From Swaminathania salitolerans (GTDB taxonomy: Bacteria > Pseudomonadota > Alphaproteobacteria > Acetobacterales > Acetobacteraceae): 64,000 nucleotides of DNA. The translations under genes were made by a program, and so were the position numbers. The stretch spans positions 496,001 through 560,000 of the forward strand of contig NZ_BJVC01000002.1 in assembly GCF_007988945.1 (NCBI RefSeq), in the 5' to 3' direction. The notes below the pieces were generated by a model that was not told where the DNA came from, made no database searches, and was given only the letters and a program-made list of their open reading frames with translations. Shown one piece after another: positions 45,514-54,554 of the stretch (positions within the stretch are counted from its first letter, which is position 1; the number at the start of each line of letters is the position of its first letter).

Positions 45514-46737
45514 TTACCCGGCACTCGAGGCGCGCAGCACCTCGAGCCCCCCTTCGAGATCGGCAATGAGGTCGTCCGGGTTTTCAAGGCCTATATGCAG
45601 ACGGAAACTCGGCCCCTCCGGCATTCCGCCCGGAATGCTGCGCCGCACGCCGCCCGTCGTCGGAAGCACGAGGCTTTCATACCCGCCCCATGAGGCGCCG
45701 ATCCCGAACATCGCGAGCGCATCGATCATGTCCTGCATCGCGGCGACGGAGATATCGCTGCGCAACTCGACGCCGAAAAGCGAACTCGCCCCCTCGAAAT
45801 CCCGGAGCCAGAACGCGTGACCGGGGCATTCGTCGAAAGCCGGATGCAGAACCCGCGCGACCTCCGGACGCCCCCGCAGCCAGTGCGCGACGACAAGCGC
45901 CGATTCCGCCTGACGCTCGAGCCGGACGGCCATGCTGCGCAAGCCGCGCAGGGTCAGCCAGCACTCATCGGCTCCGGCGAGCTGACCGATCTGGATCGCC
46001 GAATCGCGCAGCGTCCGCCACAGGGTCTCGTCATCCACCGTCACCGCACCGGCAATCACGTCCGAATGCCCGGCGGGGTATTTGGTCAGTGCCTGGATGG
46101 AGATATCGACTCCATGAAGAAAGGGGCGAAAAATGCCGATGCCCCAGGTATTGTCGAGCATCAGGATCGCGCCATGCGCATGGGCGACGCGGGAGAGCAT
46201 CGGAACATCCTGCACCTCGAATGTGTGGCTTCCCGGGCTCTCGGCAAAGACCACGCGCGTCCGCTCGCGCATCAGACCCTCCAGCGTTCCGGCATCGGCC
46301 AGGGGCGGGTAATAGGTCGTCTCGATCCCGAGACGCGCGAGCATGGTATCGGCAAAGCGCCGCGTGGGACCGTATACCGAATCGGGCAGAAGAAGATGAT
46401 CGCCCGTATTCAGGAACGCCAGCAGAGGCAGGGTACAGGCGGCCAGACCGGAAGAGACGACCTGACTGTGGGACCCTCCTTCGATCTGGGCGATGACACG
46501 CTCGAGCTCGTGCTGGACCGGTGTCCCCATCGCCCCGTAGATCAGCTCGTGTTCGTGGCTGCGCTGACCCTGCGCCTTCATGGCCGCGAGGGACGGAAAC
46601 AGGACCGTCGAACCGCGGGAGACGGGCGCGTTGACGAACCCTCCCTCGGTCGGGACGATTTCGGGACGCCCCCCCTGCACGAGAAGCGAGGACAGACGCC
46701 TCCAGCCCGAGGTTACCTGCGATATGGCGTTTTCCAC
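45514..46737 (-). CDS. metC: Cystathionine beta-lyase-like PLP enzyme
   Basis: A 407-residue Cys/Met-metabolism PLP enzyme. It has VSRGSTVLFPS, the cofactor-stacking stretch HSQVVSSGLAACTLPLLAFL, the Schiff-base lysine in QALTKYPAGHSDVIAG, and SWGGYESLVLP near the C-terminus. The family includes cystathionine beta-lyase, gamma-synthase and gamma-lyase; the overall pattern favours MetC. The frame is open far upstream, but homology begins at the GTG at 46737, preceded by AGGAG. A predicted leader hairpin lies 130-170 bp upstream. Confidence 0.9.
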   Translation of the reverse strand: MENAISQVTSGWRRLSSLLVQGGRPEIVPTEGGFVNAPVSRGSTVLFPSLAAMKAQGQRSHEHELIYGAMGTPVQHELERVIAQIEGGSHSQVVSSGLAACTLPLLAFLNTGDHLLLPDSVYGPTRRFADTMLARLGIETTYYPPLADAGTLEGLMRERTRVVFAESPGSHTFEVQDVPMLSRVAHAHGAILMLDNTWGIGIFRPFLHGVDISIQALTKYPAGHSDVIAGAVTVDDETLWRTLRDSAIQIGQLAGADECWLTLRGLRSMAVRLERQAESALVVAHWLRGRPEVARVLHPAFDECPGHAFWLRDFEGASSLFGVELRSDISVAAMQDMIDALAMFGIGASWGGYESLVLPTTGGVRRSIPGGMPEGPSFRLHIGLENPDDLIADLEGGLEVLRASSAG

Positions 46738-47070
46738 TGCGTCTGAGCTCCTGCCTCGTGTTTTCCGGACGCGATCCGGCCCGGGATGAAATCGGATGAA
46801 AGGTGGGGAAGGTTTCTCCCGGAGGCCGCCTGTTACGGGCCGTCTTCTCCGGTCGGGATGAATCCTGCGGAATGTCTCCCGGGCAAACAATCGCCCGGAG
46901 AACCGCAAGCGGGGGAAATCTCTCCTCGCACCGGGAAGACCACTCTCCCGAACGGGGGAGGATTTGGGGCGTTCATGAACTGGCCTTGCAAGAACGGGTC
47001 GGGAGCCGCACGATAGCAGGCATCCGGACCGTCTGGTCAACTGGCGCCAGGGGAGGCTACGGGAGATTTC
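46738..47070. other. Divergent regulatory region between metC and perM
   Basis: This 333-bp gap contains no recognised gene. It is GC-rich and dense in short inverted repeats, including the hairpin described separately at 46867-46906, and ends with the GGGAG ribosome-binding site of the PerM-like gene. Confidence 0.5.
46867..46906 (-). promoter_or_regulatory. Candidate metC leader hairpin
   Basis: Helices GCGG/CCGC (outer) and TCTCC-GGGC/GCCCGGAGA (inner, one bulged C) enclose the loop AAACAATC as written on the plus strand. The structure lies upstream of metC on its sense strand. It matches no riboswitch class I recognise, and it could equally be in the perM leader. Confidence 0.35.
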
Positions 47071-48126
47071 GTGACGACCGAACGTATCATGCTGGGGTTG
47101 CTTCTCGTCGGTGTGGCCTATGGCTGCGGCGTCGTGCTCTGGCCCTTTCTTTCGGCCATTCTGTGGGGGGCGATCCTGACCTTCACGACATGGCCGCTGT
47201 TCAAGCGGTTGCGTCGGCATATGCGGCCCTCCATCGCCGCCGTCATCATGATGCTCGGCAGTGCCGTGGCCATCGTCATGCCGCTCGCTCTCCTGACCTC
47301 CACGGGCATTGCCGATCTGCCGCTCATCATCGGGGGTATCAACAGCGAGATCGAAGCCCTCGGGCGATCTCACCCGCCACCGTCCTGGCTGACCTCCTTG
47401 CCTGCCTTCGGCCCGCAGCTTTCCAGTGCCTATCTGCACTGGAGCCACGACGTACGCGGTCTGGGCGAGGCCCTGCATCCCTATGCGGGACAGATCGCGC
47501 ATTTTGCCCTCAAGGCCCTGATGCAGATGGCAAGCGGCATCGCCGAACTGGTCATGGCGCTTTTCATCGCCCTGTTCTTCTGGATCAGCGGGGATTCCCT
47601 CGGGCGGGTGATCATGGCGGTGCTGACCCGGATCACGGGCGGCTACGCCGAGCGTCTCATCACCATCATCGGTGGCGTCATCCGGGGGACCGTTTACGGC
47701 ATTCTGGGCACCGCGATCGTTCAGGGCGTGCTGACCGCCATCGGATTCTGGATCTCCGGCGTTCCGGCGCCGGTCCTGCTCGGCGGTGTCGCTGCCTTCG
47801 TCGCGGTCTTTCCCATCGGGGCGCCGCTGGTATGGGCGCCGGCCGCGATCTGGCTCGCGCTCCATCATCATCTCGGCTGGGGATTGTTCCTCGCCGGATA
47901 CGGGATCGTGTTCATCTCCGGCGCCGATCACATCATTCGCCCCGCCTTCATTGCGCGCGGCGCCCAGCTTCCCTATCTCCTTACCGTACTCGGCGTTCTC
48001 GGGGGCGTGGTCACGCTCGGAGGTCTCGGGATCTTCCTGGGCCCGGTCCTGCTCGGCGTCGGCTATACCCTGACCACGGAATTCGCACGTGGGGCGTATC
48101 AGACCGAAAAGAAAATGCTGCCATGA
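47071..48126 (+). CDS. AI-2E/PerM-family transporter
   Basis: A 351-residue inner-membrane protein of the PerM/TqsA family with about eight membrane segments, for example GLLLVGVAYGCGVVLWPFLS, AAVIMMLGSAVAIVMPLALL, VLTAIGFWISGVPAPVLLGG and LTVLGVLGGVVTLGGLGIFL. The family has been linked to autoinducer-2 export and to sodium/proton exchange; the substrate here is unknown. The GTG at 47071 has a GGGAG ribosome-binding site five bases upstream. The stop overlaps the next start (ATGA). Confidence 0.88.
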   Translation: MTTERIMLGLLLVGVAYGCGVVLWPFLSAILWGAILTFTTWPLFKRLRRHMRPSIAAVIMMLGSAVAIVMPLALLTSTGIADLPLIIGGINSEIEALGRSHPPPSWLTSLPAFGPQLSSAYLHWSHDVRGLGEALHPYAGQIAHFALKALMQMASGIAELVMALFIALFFWISGDSLGRVIMAVLTRITGGYAERLITIIGGVIRGTVYGILGTAIVQGVLTAIGFWISGVPAPVLLGGVAAFVAVFPIGAPLVWAPAAIWLALHHHLGWGLFLAGYGIVFISGADHIIRPAFIARGAQLPYLLTVLGVLGGVVTLGGLGIFLGPVLLGVGYTLTTEFARGAYQTEKKMLP

Positions 48127-48899
48127 GCCTTCCCTCTGCGGATATTCCCTCTTCCTCCCCCATGCCGGACGCGCCGGTTCCGGGACTGGGCCAGAGCTTC
48201 CGGATCCTCAGCTGGAACCTCCTGCGTGTGGTCGGTGCCCCGCTCGACGAGGTGGTCGAGCTGGCCCGCGCCGTACGACCCGATATCTTCCTGATGCAGG
48301 AGGCGGTTGGCGCCTTCGATCGTCTCCCTGAGATTCTGGGCGGGCATTACGCCCGCATCCCCCTGCCCGACCGGATCCATGGCACCGCCTGCTGGAGCCG
48401 GTTTCCCTTTGCGCGCGCGCCCGTATCCTGCACGCTCCCCTCGGGCCTCATGGTTCGTCGTACGGCGCAGCTGATCGATTTCGGCTCTTTTTCCATCGCG
48501 AATGTCCATCTGTCACACGGACAGATCCTCAATCGCAGACAACTTCGCCGGATCGCCCCGATGCTTCGGCCTCATGCGCTCGTCATGGGGGATTTCAACC
48601 TCGTCGGCCCGACGATGCTGCCTGGTTTTCGCGATGTCGGCCCGCGTCAGGCGACGCATCGCATGGCGGACATGCTCCCGATCCGTATCGATCGCTGTCT
48701 CGTTCGGGGCATGACCCCGCTTGACCGGGCGGTCATGCCGAGCAGGAGCTCGGATCATCATCCCATCAGCGTCACGCTACGGCTCGAAGCGCCGGACAGA
48801 CATCGCCCCATGTTCCAGAGACTGCGCGACAGGACCCTCAGGAGCGGGTTCCCCCGGAACAGGATGCCCGACGGAGAGAGGATCAGAGATAGGGCATGA
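48123..48899 (+). CDS. Endonuclease/exonuclease/phosphatase-family protein
   Basis: A 258-residue EEP-fold hydrolase. Motifs are RILSWNLLRV, the metal Glu in DIFLMQEAVG, HGTACWSRFPF, VMGDFNLVGP and the C-terminal SSDHHPISVTL. Members cleave phosphodiesters in nucleic acids or lipids. It is coupled to the PerM gene by an ATGA overlap and its end overlaps the cardiolipin synthase gene by 17 bp. EEP proteins next to cardiolipin synthase are common, which suggests a phospholipid-related role, but this is inference. Confidence 0.88.
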   Translation: MSLPSADIPSSSPMPDAPVPGLGQSFRILSWNLLRVVGAPLDEVVELARAVRPDIFLMQEAVGAFDRLPEILGGHYARIPLPDRIHGTACWSRFPFARAPVSCTLPSGLMVRRTAQLIDFGSFSIANVHLSHGQILNRRQLRRIAPMLRPHALVMGDFNLVGPTMLPGFRDVGPRQATHRMADMLPIRIDRCLVRGMTPLDRAVMPSRSSDHHPISVTLRLEAPDRHRPMFQRLRDRTLRSGFPRNRMPDGERIRDRA

Positions 48900-50301
48900 A
48901 CAGGCGCACCGATGCATTGCGCAAGGCACGCCAGGGACGCACGCTGTCGAGATCGTGATGGGTCAGACGGCCCGAACGATGGCGGTCCATGAACGCAGCC
49001 AGACGCGAGGCCGTTTCTTCCCCGTAGATCTCGAGATTGATCTCGAAATTCAGCCTCAGGCTGCGGGCATCGATATTGCTGCTTCCGACGAACGACCAGG
49101 CATCGTCCACGACAAGCAGCTTCGCATGATTGAAGGGCGGGCTCGCGAGCCAGATCCGGCATCCGGCCGCCAGAAACGGCGCCAGACCCGCGTCGCGCGC
49201 CCAGTCGATGAGCCTGTGATTGCTGCTGCCGGGCAGGATGATGTCGATCGAAACCCCTCTGAGGGCAGCCAGACAGAGTTCCGAGACCATCCGCTCGTTG
49301 GGCAGGAAATAGGGGGTCATGAGTCTCACGGATCGCCTTGCCAGGGCGATGCTCTGAAGCATCGTGAATTCGATCTTTTCCAGATCGTTATCCGGCCCCG
49401 AGGTCACGACGCGGGCCGGGACCTCGCCGCATCGGGACAATGACGGAAAGAAGACCTCCCCATCGAGTTCCTCTCCTGTCGTAAAGGACCAGTCACGCGC
49501 GAAAGCCTCGGTCAGCTGATGGACGACGGGCCCCTCGAGCCGGAAATGCGTATCCGCAACCGGATGCTTGATCCGCAGACGCTGGAGATTTTCCTCCCCG
49601 ATATTCAATCCGCCCATGAAGCCGCATCGCCCGTCGATGACGAGTATCTTGCGATGATTGCGCAGATTGATGAACGGCATCTTCCATGGCAGGAGAGAAT
49701 GCATGAACCGGCGACACGGAATATCGTGCCGACGCAGCGCTTTCACGATTCCGCTGCGGAAATAGCCGCCCCCTATGCCATCGACGAGCACGCGCACGAT
49801 GACGCCCCGATCCCTCGCCGCGGACAGGGCCTCGACGAAGGCAAGGCCGATCCTGTCGGCGCGGAAGATATAGGAGCAGAGCAGGATCGAGCTGCGCGCC
49901 GTGGCGATCTCCTCGAGCATGCTCGGATAGATGTTATCGCCATCATGAAGGCAGGTCACGACATTGCCCCCGAGCAGCGGGCGCTCGGTCAGGGTGCCGA
50001 CCATCCGTGCCAGCGGCGCGAACTGCCCCTCGACCTGATGCCGCGCTTGCAGCGCGTGTCCGCGCCCGTTCCATCGGTGGTCGCTGACGAGACGGCGCGC
50101 CAGACGTCGAACGCGATTGACGCCGAACATGACATAGACGAGCGCACCGAAGATCGGCATCAGCCAGGCCACACCGATCCACCCTGCGCTCGCCGCCGTA
50201 TTCTGTTTCGTTCTCAGAACATGAAGCGTGACGGCGAGAGCGAGAGACCCTCTCAGTGCGGCTAGACCGTAATCGGCATAAGTCAGATCGAAAGACATCA
50301 T
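48883..50301 (-). CDS. cls: Cardiolipin synthase
   Basis: A phospholipase D-superfamily enzyme of 472 residues that makes cardiolipin. Two N-terminal membrane segments (about YGLAALRGSLALAVTLHVL and GWIGVAWLMPIFGALVYVMF) precede two HKD motifs, HRKILVID and HAKLLVVD, each followed by GG/GSSN signatures (FMGGLNIG, FVGSSNIDARS). The start is one of two adjacent ATGs at 50301/50298; the frame extends to 50337. It converges on the EEP gene with a 17-bp overlap. Confidence 0.94.
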   Translation of the reverse strand: MMSFDLTYADYGLAALRGSLALAVTLHVLRTKQNTAASAGWIGVAWLMPIFGALVYVMFGVNRVRRLARRLVSDHRWNGRGHALQARHQVEGQFAPLARMVGTLTERPLLGGNVVTCLHDGDNIYPSMLEEIATARSSILLCSYIFRADRIGLAFVEALSAARDRGVIVRVLVDGIGGGYFRSGIVKALRRHDIPCRRFMHSLLPWKMPFINLRNHRKILVIDGRCGFMGGLNIGEENLQRLRIKHPVADTHFRLEGPVVHQLTEAFARDWSFTTGEELDGEVFFPSLSRCGEVPARVVTSGPDNDLEKIEFTMLQSIALARRSVRLMTPYFLPNERMVSELCLAALRGVSIDIILPGSSNHRLIDWARDAGLAPFLAAGCRIWLASPPFNHAKLLVVDDAWSFVGSSNIDARSLRLNFEINLEIYGEETASRLAAFMDRHRSGRLTHHDLDSVRPWRALRNASVRLFMPYL

Positions 50302-50428
50302 CCGGGACGTTAACGTATTCGAAGCCCTTCCGGGCAAAAAACAAACTGCGGCATCTTGTATGCGCGGAAACGATCGTAAAATATGAGAAGCTGGCGATTT
50401 GGGCGCGGTGCGATTTCAGCATCATGCG

Positions 50429-50472
50429 GTCTCGAGGCAGTCTCGGGGCGGTCTCGGGGCAATTTCCGGGCG
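50429..50472. repeat. 11-bp tandem repeat upstream of bpt
   Basis: Three near-identical copies GTCTCGAGGCA, GTCTCGGGGCG, GTCTCGGGGCA, plus a degenerate fourth (ATTTCCGGGCG), lie between the divergent cls and bpt genes. Confidence 0.7.
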
Positions 50473-50493
50473 TGAGGGAGAGAAAGGGTGGTC

Positions 50494-51246
50494 ATGTCGT
50501 CACATCGTCCGCAGCTTTTCTACACGACCGATCCCTCGCCCTGCCCGTATCTGCCGGGGCGACTCGAGCGCAAGGTCATGACGGAGCTGCTCGGCAGCGA
50601 GGCCGACATGCTGCATGACCGGCTCTCGCGTGCCGGGTTCAGGCGCAGCCACGGCATCGTCTATGCGCCCGTCTGCAGCCACTGCCAGTCCTGCATACCG
50701 ATCCGGATTCCGGTTGCGGCTTTCCTGCCCGATCGGACCATGCGACGGATCCGGCGCAGCCATGGCGATCTGCGGGTTGCGGAACGTCCCAATATTGCGA
50801 CCGGGGAACAATATGCCCTGTTCCGGCTCTATCAGGAGAGCCGCCATGGCGATGGCGACATGGCGCTGATGGGACTCGACGATTATCAGACCATGATCGA
50901 AACGAGCCCGGTCGAGACGAGCCTGTTCGAATTCCGCAACGAAGAGGGCCGTCTGGTCTGCGTTTCGCTCGTCGATCATCTCTCCGACGGATTATCGGCG
51001 GTCTATACGTTCTATTCCCTGTCCGAGCCGAAACGCTCCTACGGAACGGCCTCGATCCTCTGGCTGATCGAGGAGACGAACCGGCGCGGCAGGAACTTCC
51101 TCTATCTCGGCTACTGGGTACCGGGCAGTCGCAAGATGGCTTACAAATCCCGCTTCGCTCCGGCCGAGATCCTGCGCAACGGCCTGTGGAAGCGTTTGTC
51201 CGAAACGCCCGATCCGGAACGTGCCCCCGACACGCCCCTCATCTGA
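50494..51246 (+). CDS. bpt: Bpt-type aminoacyl-tRNA-protein transferase (N-end rule)
   Basis: Bpt (250 residues) adds leucine from Leu-tRNA to proteins with N-terminal Asp or Glu, marking them for ClpAP. It shows the Cys-rich motif YAPVCSHCQSCIPIRIPV near residue 55 and the ATE C-terminal fold (SLVDHLSDGLSAVYTFYSL, FLYLGYWVPGSRKMAYK). An Arg-transferase activity is the main alternative. The ATG at 50494 is preceded by AAGGGTGG; a GTG six bases upstream is an alternative. Confidence 0.93.
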   Translation: MSSHRPQLFYTTDPSPCPYLPGRLERKVMTELLGSEADMLHDRLSRAGFRRSHGIVYAPVCSHCQSCIPIRIPVAAFLPDRTMRRIRRSHGDLRVAERPNIATGEQYALFRLYQESRHGDGDMALMGLDDYQTMIETSPVETSLFEFRNEEGRLVCVSLVDHLSDGLSAVYTFYSLSEPKRSYGTASILWLIEETNRRGRNFLYLGYWVPGSRKMAYKSRFAPAEILRNGLWKRLSETPDPERAPDTPLI

Positions 51247-51285
51247 CACCGCGCCGCCCGCCTCCTCCCGCCGGTCCTACGCGGT

Positions 51286-51312
51286 CAGCTACAGGCGGGC
51301 AGCTACAGGCGG
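51286..51312. repeat. 14-bp-period direct repeat
   Basis: Two copies of CAGCTACAGGCGG separated by one G lie in the short convergent gap between bpt and parC. Confidence 0.7.
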
Positions 51313-51329
51313 CTATCGGCAGATGCCCC

Positions 51330-53540
51330 TCAGGCTTTCGTGGCAGCCTTGCGCGTCATCCATTGCGGTGCCGCCTTGCCCTGGTCTCCGCGCTTGCCCG
51401 TGATCACAGCAAGATCGTTCTGCGCGCGCGGTTTCTGGCCCGTATGCCAGACAAGCCCTTCTTCGGCAGAAAAACACCGCAGATCGAGCAGTCTCGCTCC
51501 GACAGGCAGTTTCTGGATCGCAACCCCGAGCCCCCGGGTCATTTCCGGAAGCTGATCGAGCGCGAAGCACAGCGCCTTGCGGTTGCTCCCCAGTGCAAGA
51601 ACCCGGTCGCCTTCGACCGCCACGCAGAAGGCCGCGCGATCGCCTTCGCGAAGATTGAGCACCTGCTTTCCGGTGCGTTTTTCCGCCGCCATATCCGCAT
51701 TGCGGACAATCATGCCACGCCCGGCCTCGGTTGCGAGGAGATGACGGCCGTCCTCGTCCAGAACGAGGAACGAGACGATATCCTCGTCCTGCGGAAGATC
51801 GGCAAGGATGCGGATCGGCTGACCGAAGCCCCGTCCCCGCGGGAGATCGGCGGCCTTGAGGGTGAAGACCCTGCCACCGCTGGCCATGAGACAGAGCCTG
51901 TCGGTGCTCTGGCACTCGAGAGACGTTCCGGCAGCGTCCCCTTCCTTGAAGCGATGCGTCTCCGGATCGAGATTATGTCCCTTGATGGCACGCACCCAGC
52001 CTTCCCTCGAGAGAAGCACCGTCAGGGGTTCGCGCTCGATCTGGATGGCCGAGGAGAGATCGACCGGAGAAGGGGGTACCGAGATCTCGGTACGACGCGC
52101 GCCGAGCACGCCCTCGCCGAAAGTCTTCGCCGTGGCGTCCAGTTCCTTGCCGATCCGGGTCCAGCGTTTTCTCTCGCTCGCGAGCAGACCCTCCAGACCC
52201 GATTTTTCCTTCAGCAACGCGTCGCGTTCCTTGCGGATCTCGATTTCCTCCAGCCTGCGAAGCGAACGCAGGCGCATGTTCAGAACATATTCCGCCTGCA
52301 GGTCCGACAGGGAGAAGGCCTGCATGAGCGCGGCCTTCGGTTCGTCGCTCTCCCGGATGATCCGGATGACCTCGTCGAGATTGAGATAGACCGCGAGAAA
52401 CCCCTCGAGAATCTCGAGCCGCCGCTCGACCGCGCCGAGCCGGTGGCGGGAACGACGGACGAGAACGACCTCGCGGTGATCGAGCCAGGCGCGAATGACC
52501 TCGCGCAGCCCCATGACGCGTGGCACGCACTGGGCATCGAGCACGTTCATGTTCAGGCTGAACCGGCTTTCCAGCGCGGTCACCCGGAACAGCGTCTCCA
52601 TCAGGATCCCGGGCTCGACCGTCTTGTTCTTCGGCTCGATGACGAGCCGGATATCCGTCGTGCTTTCGTCGCGTATATCCGCGAGAAGAGGGAGCTTCTT
52701 CTGCTCCATCAGCTCGGCGATCTGCTCGATCAGACGGGATTTCTGAACCTGATAGGGTATCTCGGTGACGATGACGGTCCAGGTGCCGAAACGCCCCTGC
52801 TCGACCGTCCAGCGCGCCCGGGTACGGAAACTGCCCCGGCCCGTCTCATAGGCGGCAATGATGGACTGCCGGTCCTCGATCAGAACGCCACCCGTGGGAA
52901 AATCCGGCCCGGGAAGGAAGGTGAGAAGCGTCTCGACCGATGCCTCCGGCTCGTCGATCAGATGACGGGCGGCACGGCAGATCTCGGCAGCATTATGCGG
53001 CGGGATGCTGGTGGCCATTCCGACGGCGATGCCCGCAGCCCCGTTGGCCAGAAGATTCGGAAAGGCACCGGGCAGCACGACCGGTTCGGAATCCTCGTTA
53101 TCGTAGGTCGGCCGGAAATCGACCGCGTCATCCTCGATCCCCTCCAGCAACGCTCTGGCGACCGCCGTCAGACGGGATTCGGTATAGCGCATGGCCGCGG
53201 CATTATCGCCGTCGATCGACCCGAAATTACCCTGCCCTTCCACCAGAGGATACCGGACCGCGAAATCCTGGGCGAGGCGCACCAGAGCCTCATAGACGGC
53301 GGCATCGCCATGCGGATGGAACTTGCCGATCACGTCACCGACCACGCGCGCGCATTTCTTGAATCCGGCACCCGGATCGAGCTTGAGCTGGCGCATCGCA
53401 TAGAGAATGCGGCGATGCACGGGCTTCATGCCGTCGCGCACATCGGGAAGGGAGCGCGCCATGATCGTGGACATGGCATAGGCAATGTAACGCTCGCTCA
53501 ATGCATCCGCGAGCCGGGTATCCTCGATATGTCCTGCCAT
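51330..53540 (-). CDS. parC: DNA topoisomerase IV subunit A
   Basis: ParC (736 residues) is the cleavage subunit of topoisomerase IV, which decatenates chromosomes. The winged-helix region has [15 protein letters not shown] and the catalytic tyrosine in AMRYTESRL (Tyr119); a coiled-coil and a C-terminal beta-propeller follow. Numbering aligns with Escherichia coli, so position 80 is Ala instead of the Ser bound by quinolones, while Glu84 is kept. The GyrA-box of gyrases is not seen. The ATG at 53540 is used; the frame to 53720 is not homologous. Confidence 0.95.
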   Translation of the reverse strand: MAGHIEDTRLADALSERYIAYAMSTIMARSLPDVRDGMKPVHRRILYAMRQLKLDPGAGFKKCARVVGDVIGKFHPHGDAAVYEALVRLAQDFAVRYPLVEGQGNFGSIDGDNAAAMRYTESRLTAVARALLEGIEDDAVDFRPTYDNEDSEPVVLPGAFPNLLANGAAGIAVGMATSIPPHNAAEICRAARHLIDEPEASVETLLTFLPGPDFPTGGVLIEDRQSIIAAYETGRGSFRTRARWTVEQGRFGTWTVIVTEIPYQVQKSRLIEQIAELMEQKKLPLLADIRDESTTDIRLVIEPKNKTVEPGILMETLFRVTALESRFSLNMNVLDAQCVPRVMGLREVIRAWLDHREVVLVRRSRHRLGAVERRLEILEGFLAVYLNLDEVIRIIRESDEPKAALMQAFSLSDLQAEYVLNMRLRSLRRLEEIEIRKERDALLKEKSGLEGLLASERKRWTRIGKELDATAKTFGEGVLGARRTEISVPPSPVDLSSAIQIEREPLTVLLSREGWVRAIKGHNLDPETHRFKEGDAAGTSLECQSTDRLCLMASGGRVFTLKAADLPRGRGFGQPIRILADLPQDEDIVSFLVLDEDGRHLLATEAGRGMIVRNADMAAEKRTGKQVLNLREGDRAAFCVAVEGDRVLALGSNRKALCFALDQLPEMTRGLGVAIQKLPVGARLLDLRCFSAEEGLVWHTGQKPRAQNDLAVITGKRGDQGKAAPQWMTRKAATKA

Positions 53541-53842
53541 GTCGTGACTCTTCCGATCCCCTTTCGTCTGGGGGCAGATAAAGCGCCCTGCCGGGGCGTG
53601 TCCAGTGCGAATACCCCGTTTTTGTTCTTGTCGGAACCGGCCCGGACGATACGCCTCCCATCTCGCACAGGATGGACGCTCAGGCAGAGACAGCCCCAGG
53701 CGCCGGCGGGATGATCGCATCGCGAGCGAATGTCGAGGGATGCAAACCGGGTCATAAAATAACGATTATATTACGGCAGATTTACAACTTTTTATGTCAG
53801 CTCCCGTTCAGCAGACTCACCTCTACCGAAAAGTGAGCGAAA
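53541..53842 (+). promoter_or_regulatory. Divergent promoter region of rhodopsin and parC
   Basis: This 302-bp gap has no gene. Positions 53750-53800 are strikingly AT-rich for this genome and include a TATATT at 53767-53772 that could be a -10 for the rhodopsin gene; no clear -35 was found. The ribosome-binding site before the rhodopsin ATG is weak (AGTGAG). The parC promoter must also be here. Confidence 0.4.
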
Positions 53843-54553
53843 ATGACCGAATCTGTCCTCTGGATCACTGCGCTGATCATGTTTGCCGGTGGTACGGCGC
53901 TTCTGTTCATGGGCAAGAGACGCAACGAGACGGAAGGCGTGATGAGTCTGGCGCACGGCATCGTGCCCATCATCGCCGGATGTCTTTATGTCGCCATGGC
54001 GACGGGCCAGGGCGCCGTGCTTCTCCCGACCGATGCGACCCTTGCCGGCGCGGCCAACACGACCCGCATCTTCTGGTTCGGACGCTATATCGACTGGGTC
54101 TTCACAACGCCCCTGCTGCTGGTCTCGCTCGGCTGCCTCGGCATGTTGCAGGGTCGCAAGAGAGCCGATCTCCTGCTCGGTGCCGTGACGGCGGATGTCC
54201 TGATGATCGTGACCGCCTTCGCCTTCAGCGCGTCCGAAAACGTCGTCAGCCGCTGGATCTGGTTCATTCTCTCCTGTGTTGCGTTTCTCGGCGTCTATTA
54301 CGTTATCTGGGTCTCCCAGATGGAAGCGAACAGAAAGGAGAGCGCCGAAGTCCAGAGCGCCTACAAGCGCAGCGCGACGATCCTTTCCGTCCTGTGGATG
54401 GTCTATCCGGTCATTCTCGCCATCTCCCCTGACGGCCTCGGTCTCGTGGCCGATTCCGTAAGCGTGCTGGTGATCGCGATCACCGATGTTCTCGCCAAGG
54501 TAGCATTCGGCTTCCTCAGCCTGTCGGATGACAGGAAGCTGGAACGCGCGTGA
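53843..54553 (+). CDS. Type 1 microbial rhodopsin with DTS motif
   Basis: A 236-residue seven-helix retinal protein, probably a light-driven outward proton pump. Helix C reads RYIDWVFTTPLLLVSLG: Arg81, Asp84 (counter-ion, bacteriorhodopsin D85), Thr88 (T89) and Ser95 in the cytoplasmic proton-donor place (D96). The Schiff-base lysine is Lys219 in TDVLAKVAFG with Asp215 (D212). Helix F keeps VLWMVYP. Leu92 at the colour-tuning site suggests green absorption. The helix-B position of the proteorhodopsin His is Leu48. Phe141 replaces the Gly that opens an antenna pocket in xanthorhodopsin. No sodium (NDQ) or chloride-pump motif is present. Confidence 0.95.
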   Translation: MTESVLWITALIMFAGGTALLFMGKRRNETEGVMSLAHGIVPIIAGCLYVAMATGQGAVLLPTDATLAGAANTTRIFWFGRYIDWVFTTPLLLVSLGCLGMLQGRKRADLLLGAVTADVLMIVTAFAFSASENVVSRWIWFILSCVAFLGVYYVIWVSQMEANRKESAEVQSAYKRSATILSVLWMVYPVILAISPDGLGLVADSVSVLVIAITDVLAKVAFGFLSLSDDRKLERA

Positions 54554-54554
54554 C

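Noticed and set aside
46738-47070. SAM-type riboswitch upstream of metC
   Set aside because: None of the conserved SAM-I, SAM-II or SAH core sequences could be found on either strand; only a generic hairpin is reported.
46738-47931. N-terminal extension of the metC frame
   Set aside because: It is antisense to the PerM gene and low in complexity; the PLP-enzyme homology starts at the GTG at 46737.
46803-48122. N-terminal extension of the EEP phosphatase frame
   Set aside because: It is an out-of-frame shadow of the PerM gene; the ATGA-coupled ATG at 48123 is the real start.
51186-53714. 842-codon open frame antisense to parC
   Set aside because: It mirrors the parC codon pattern, has no recognisable domain and is a typical high-GC shadow of a real gene.
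53720-53780. PpsR-type light/oxygen operator (TGT-N12-ACA) before the rhodopsin
   Set aside because: The nearest match has ACC in the second half-site and no second copy, so it is not supportable.
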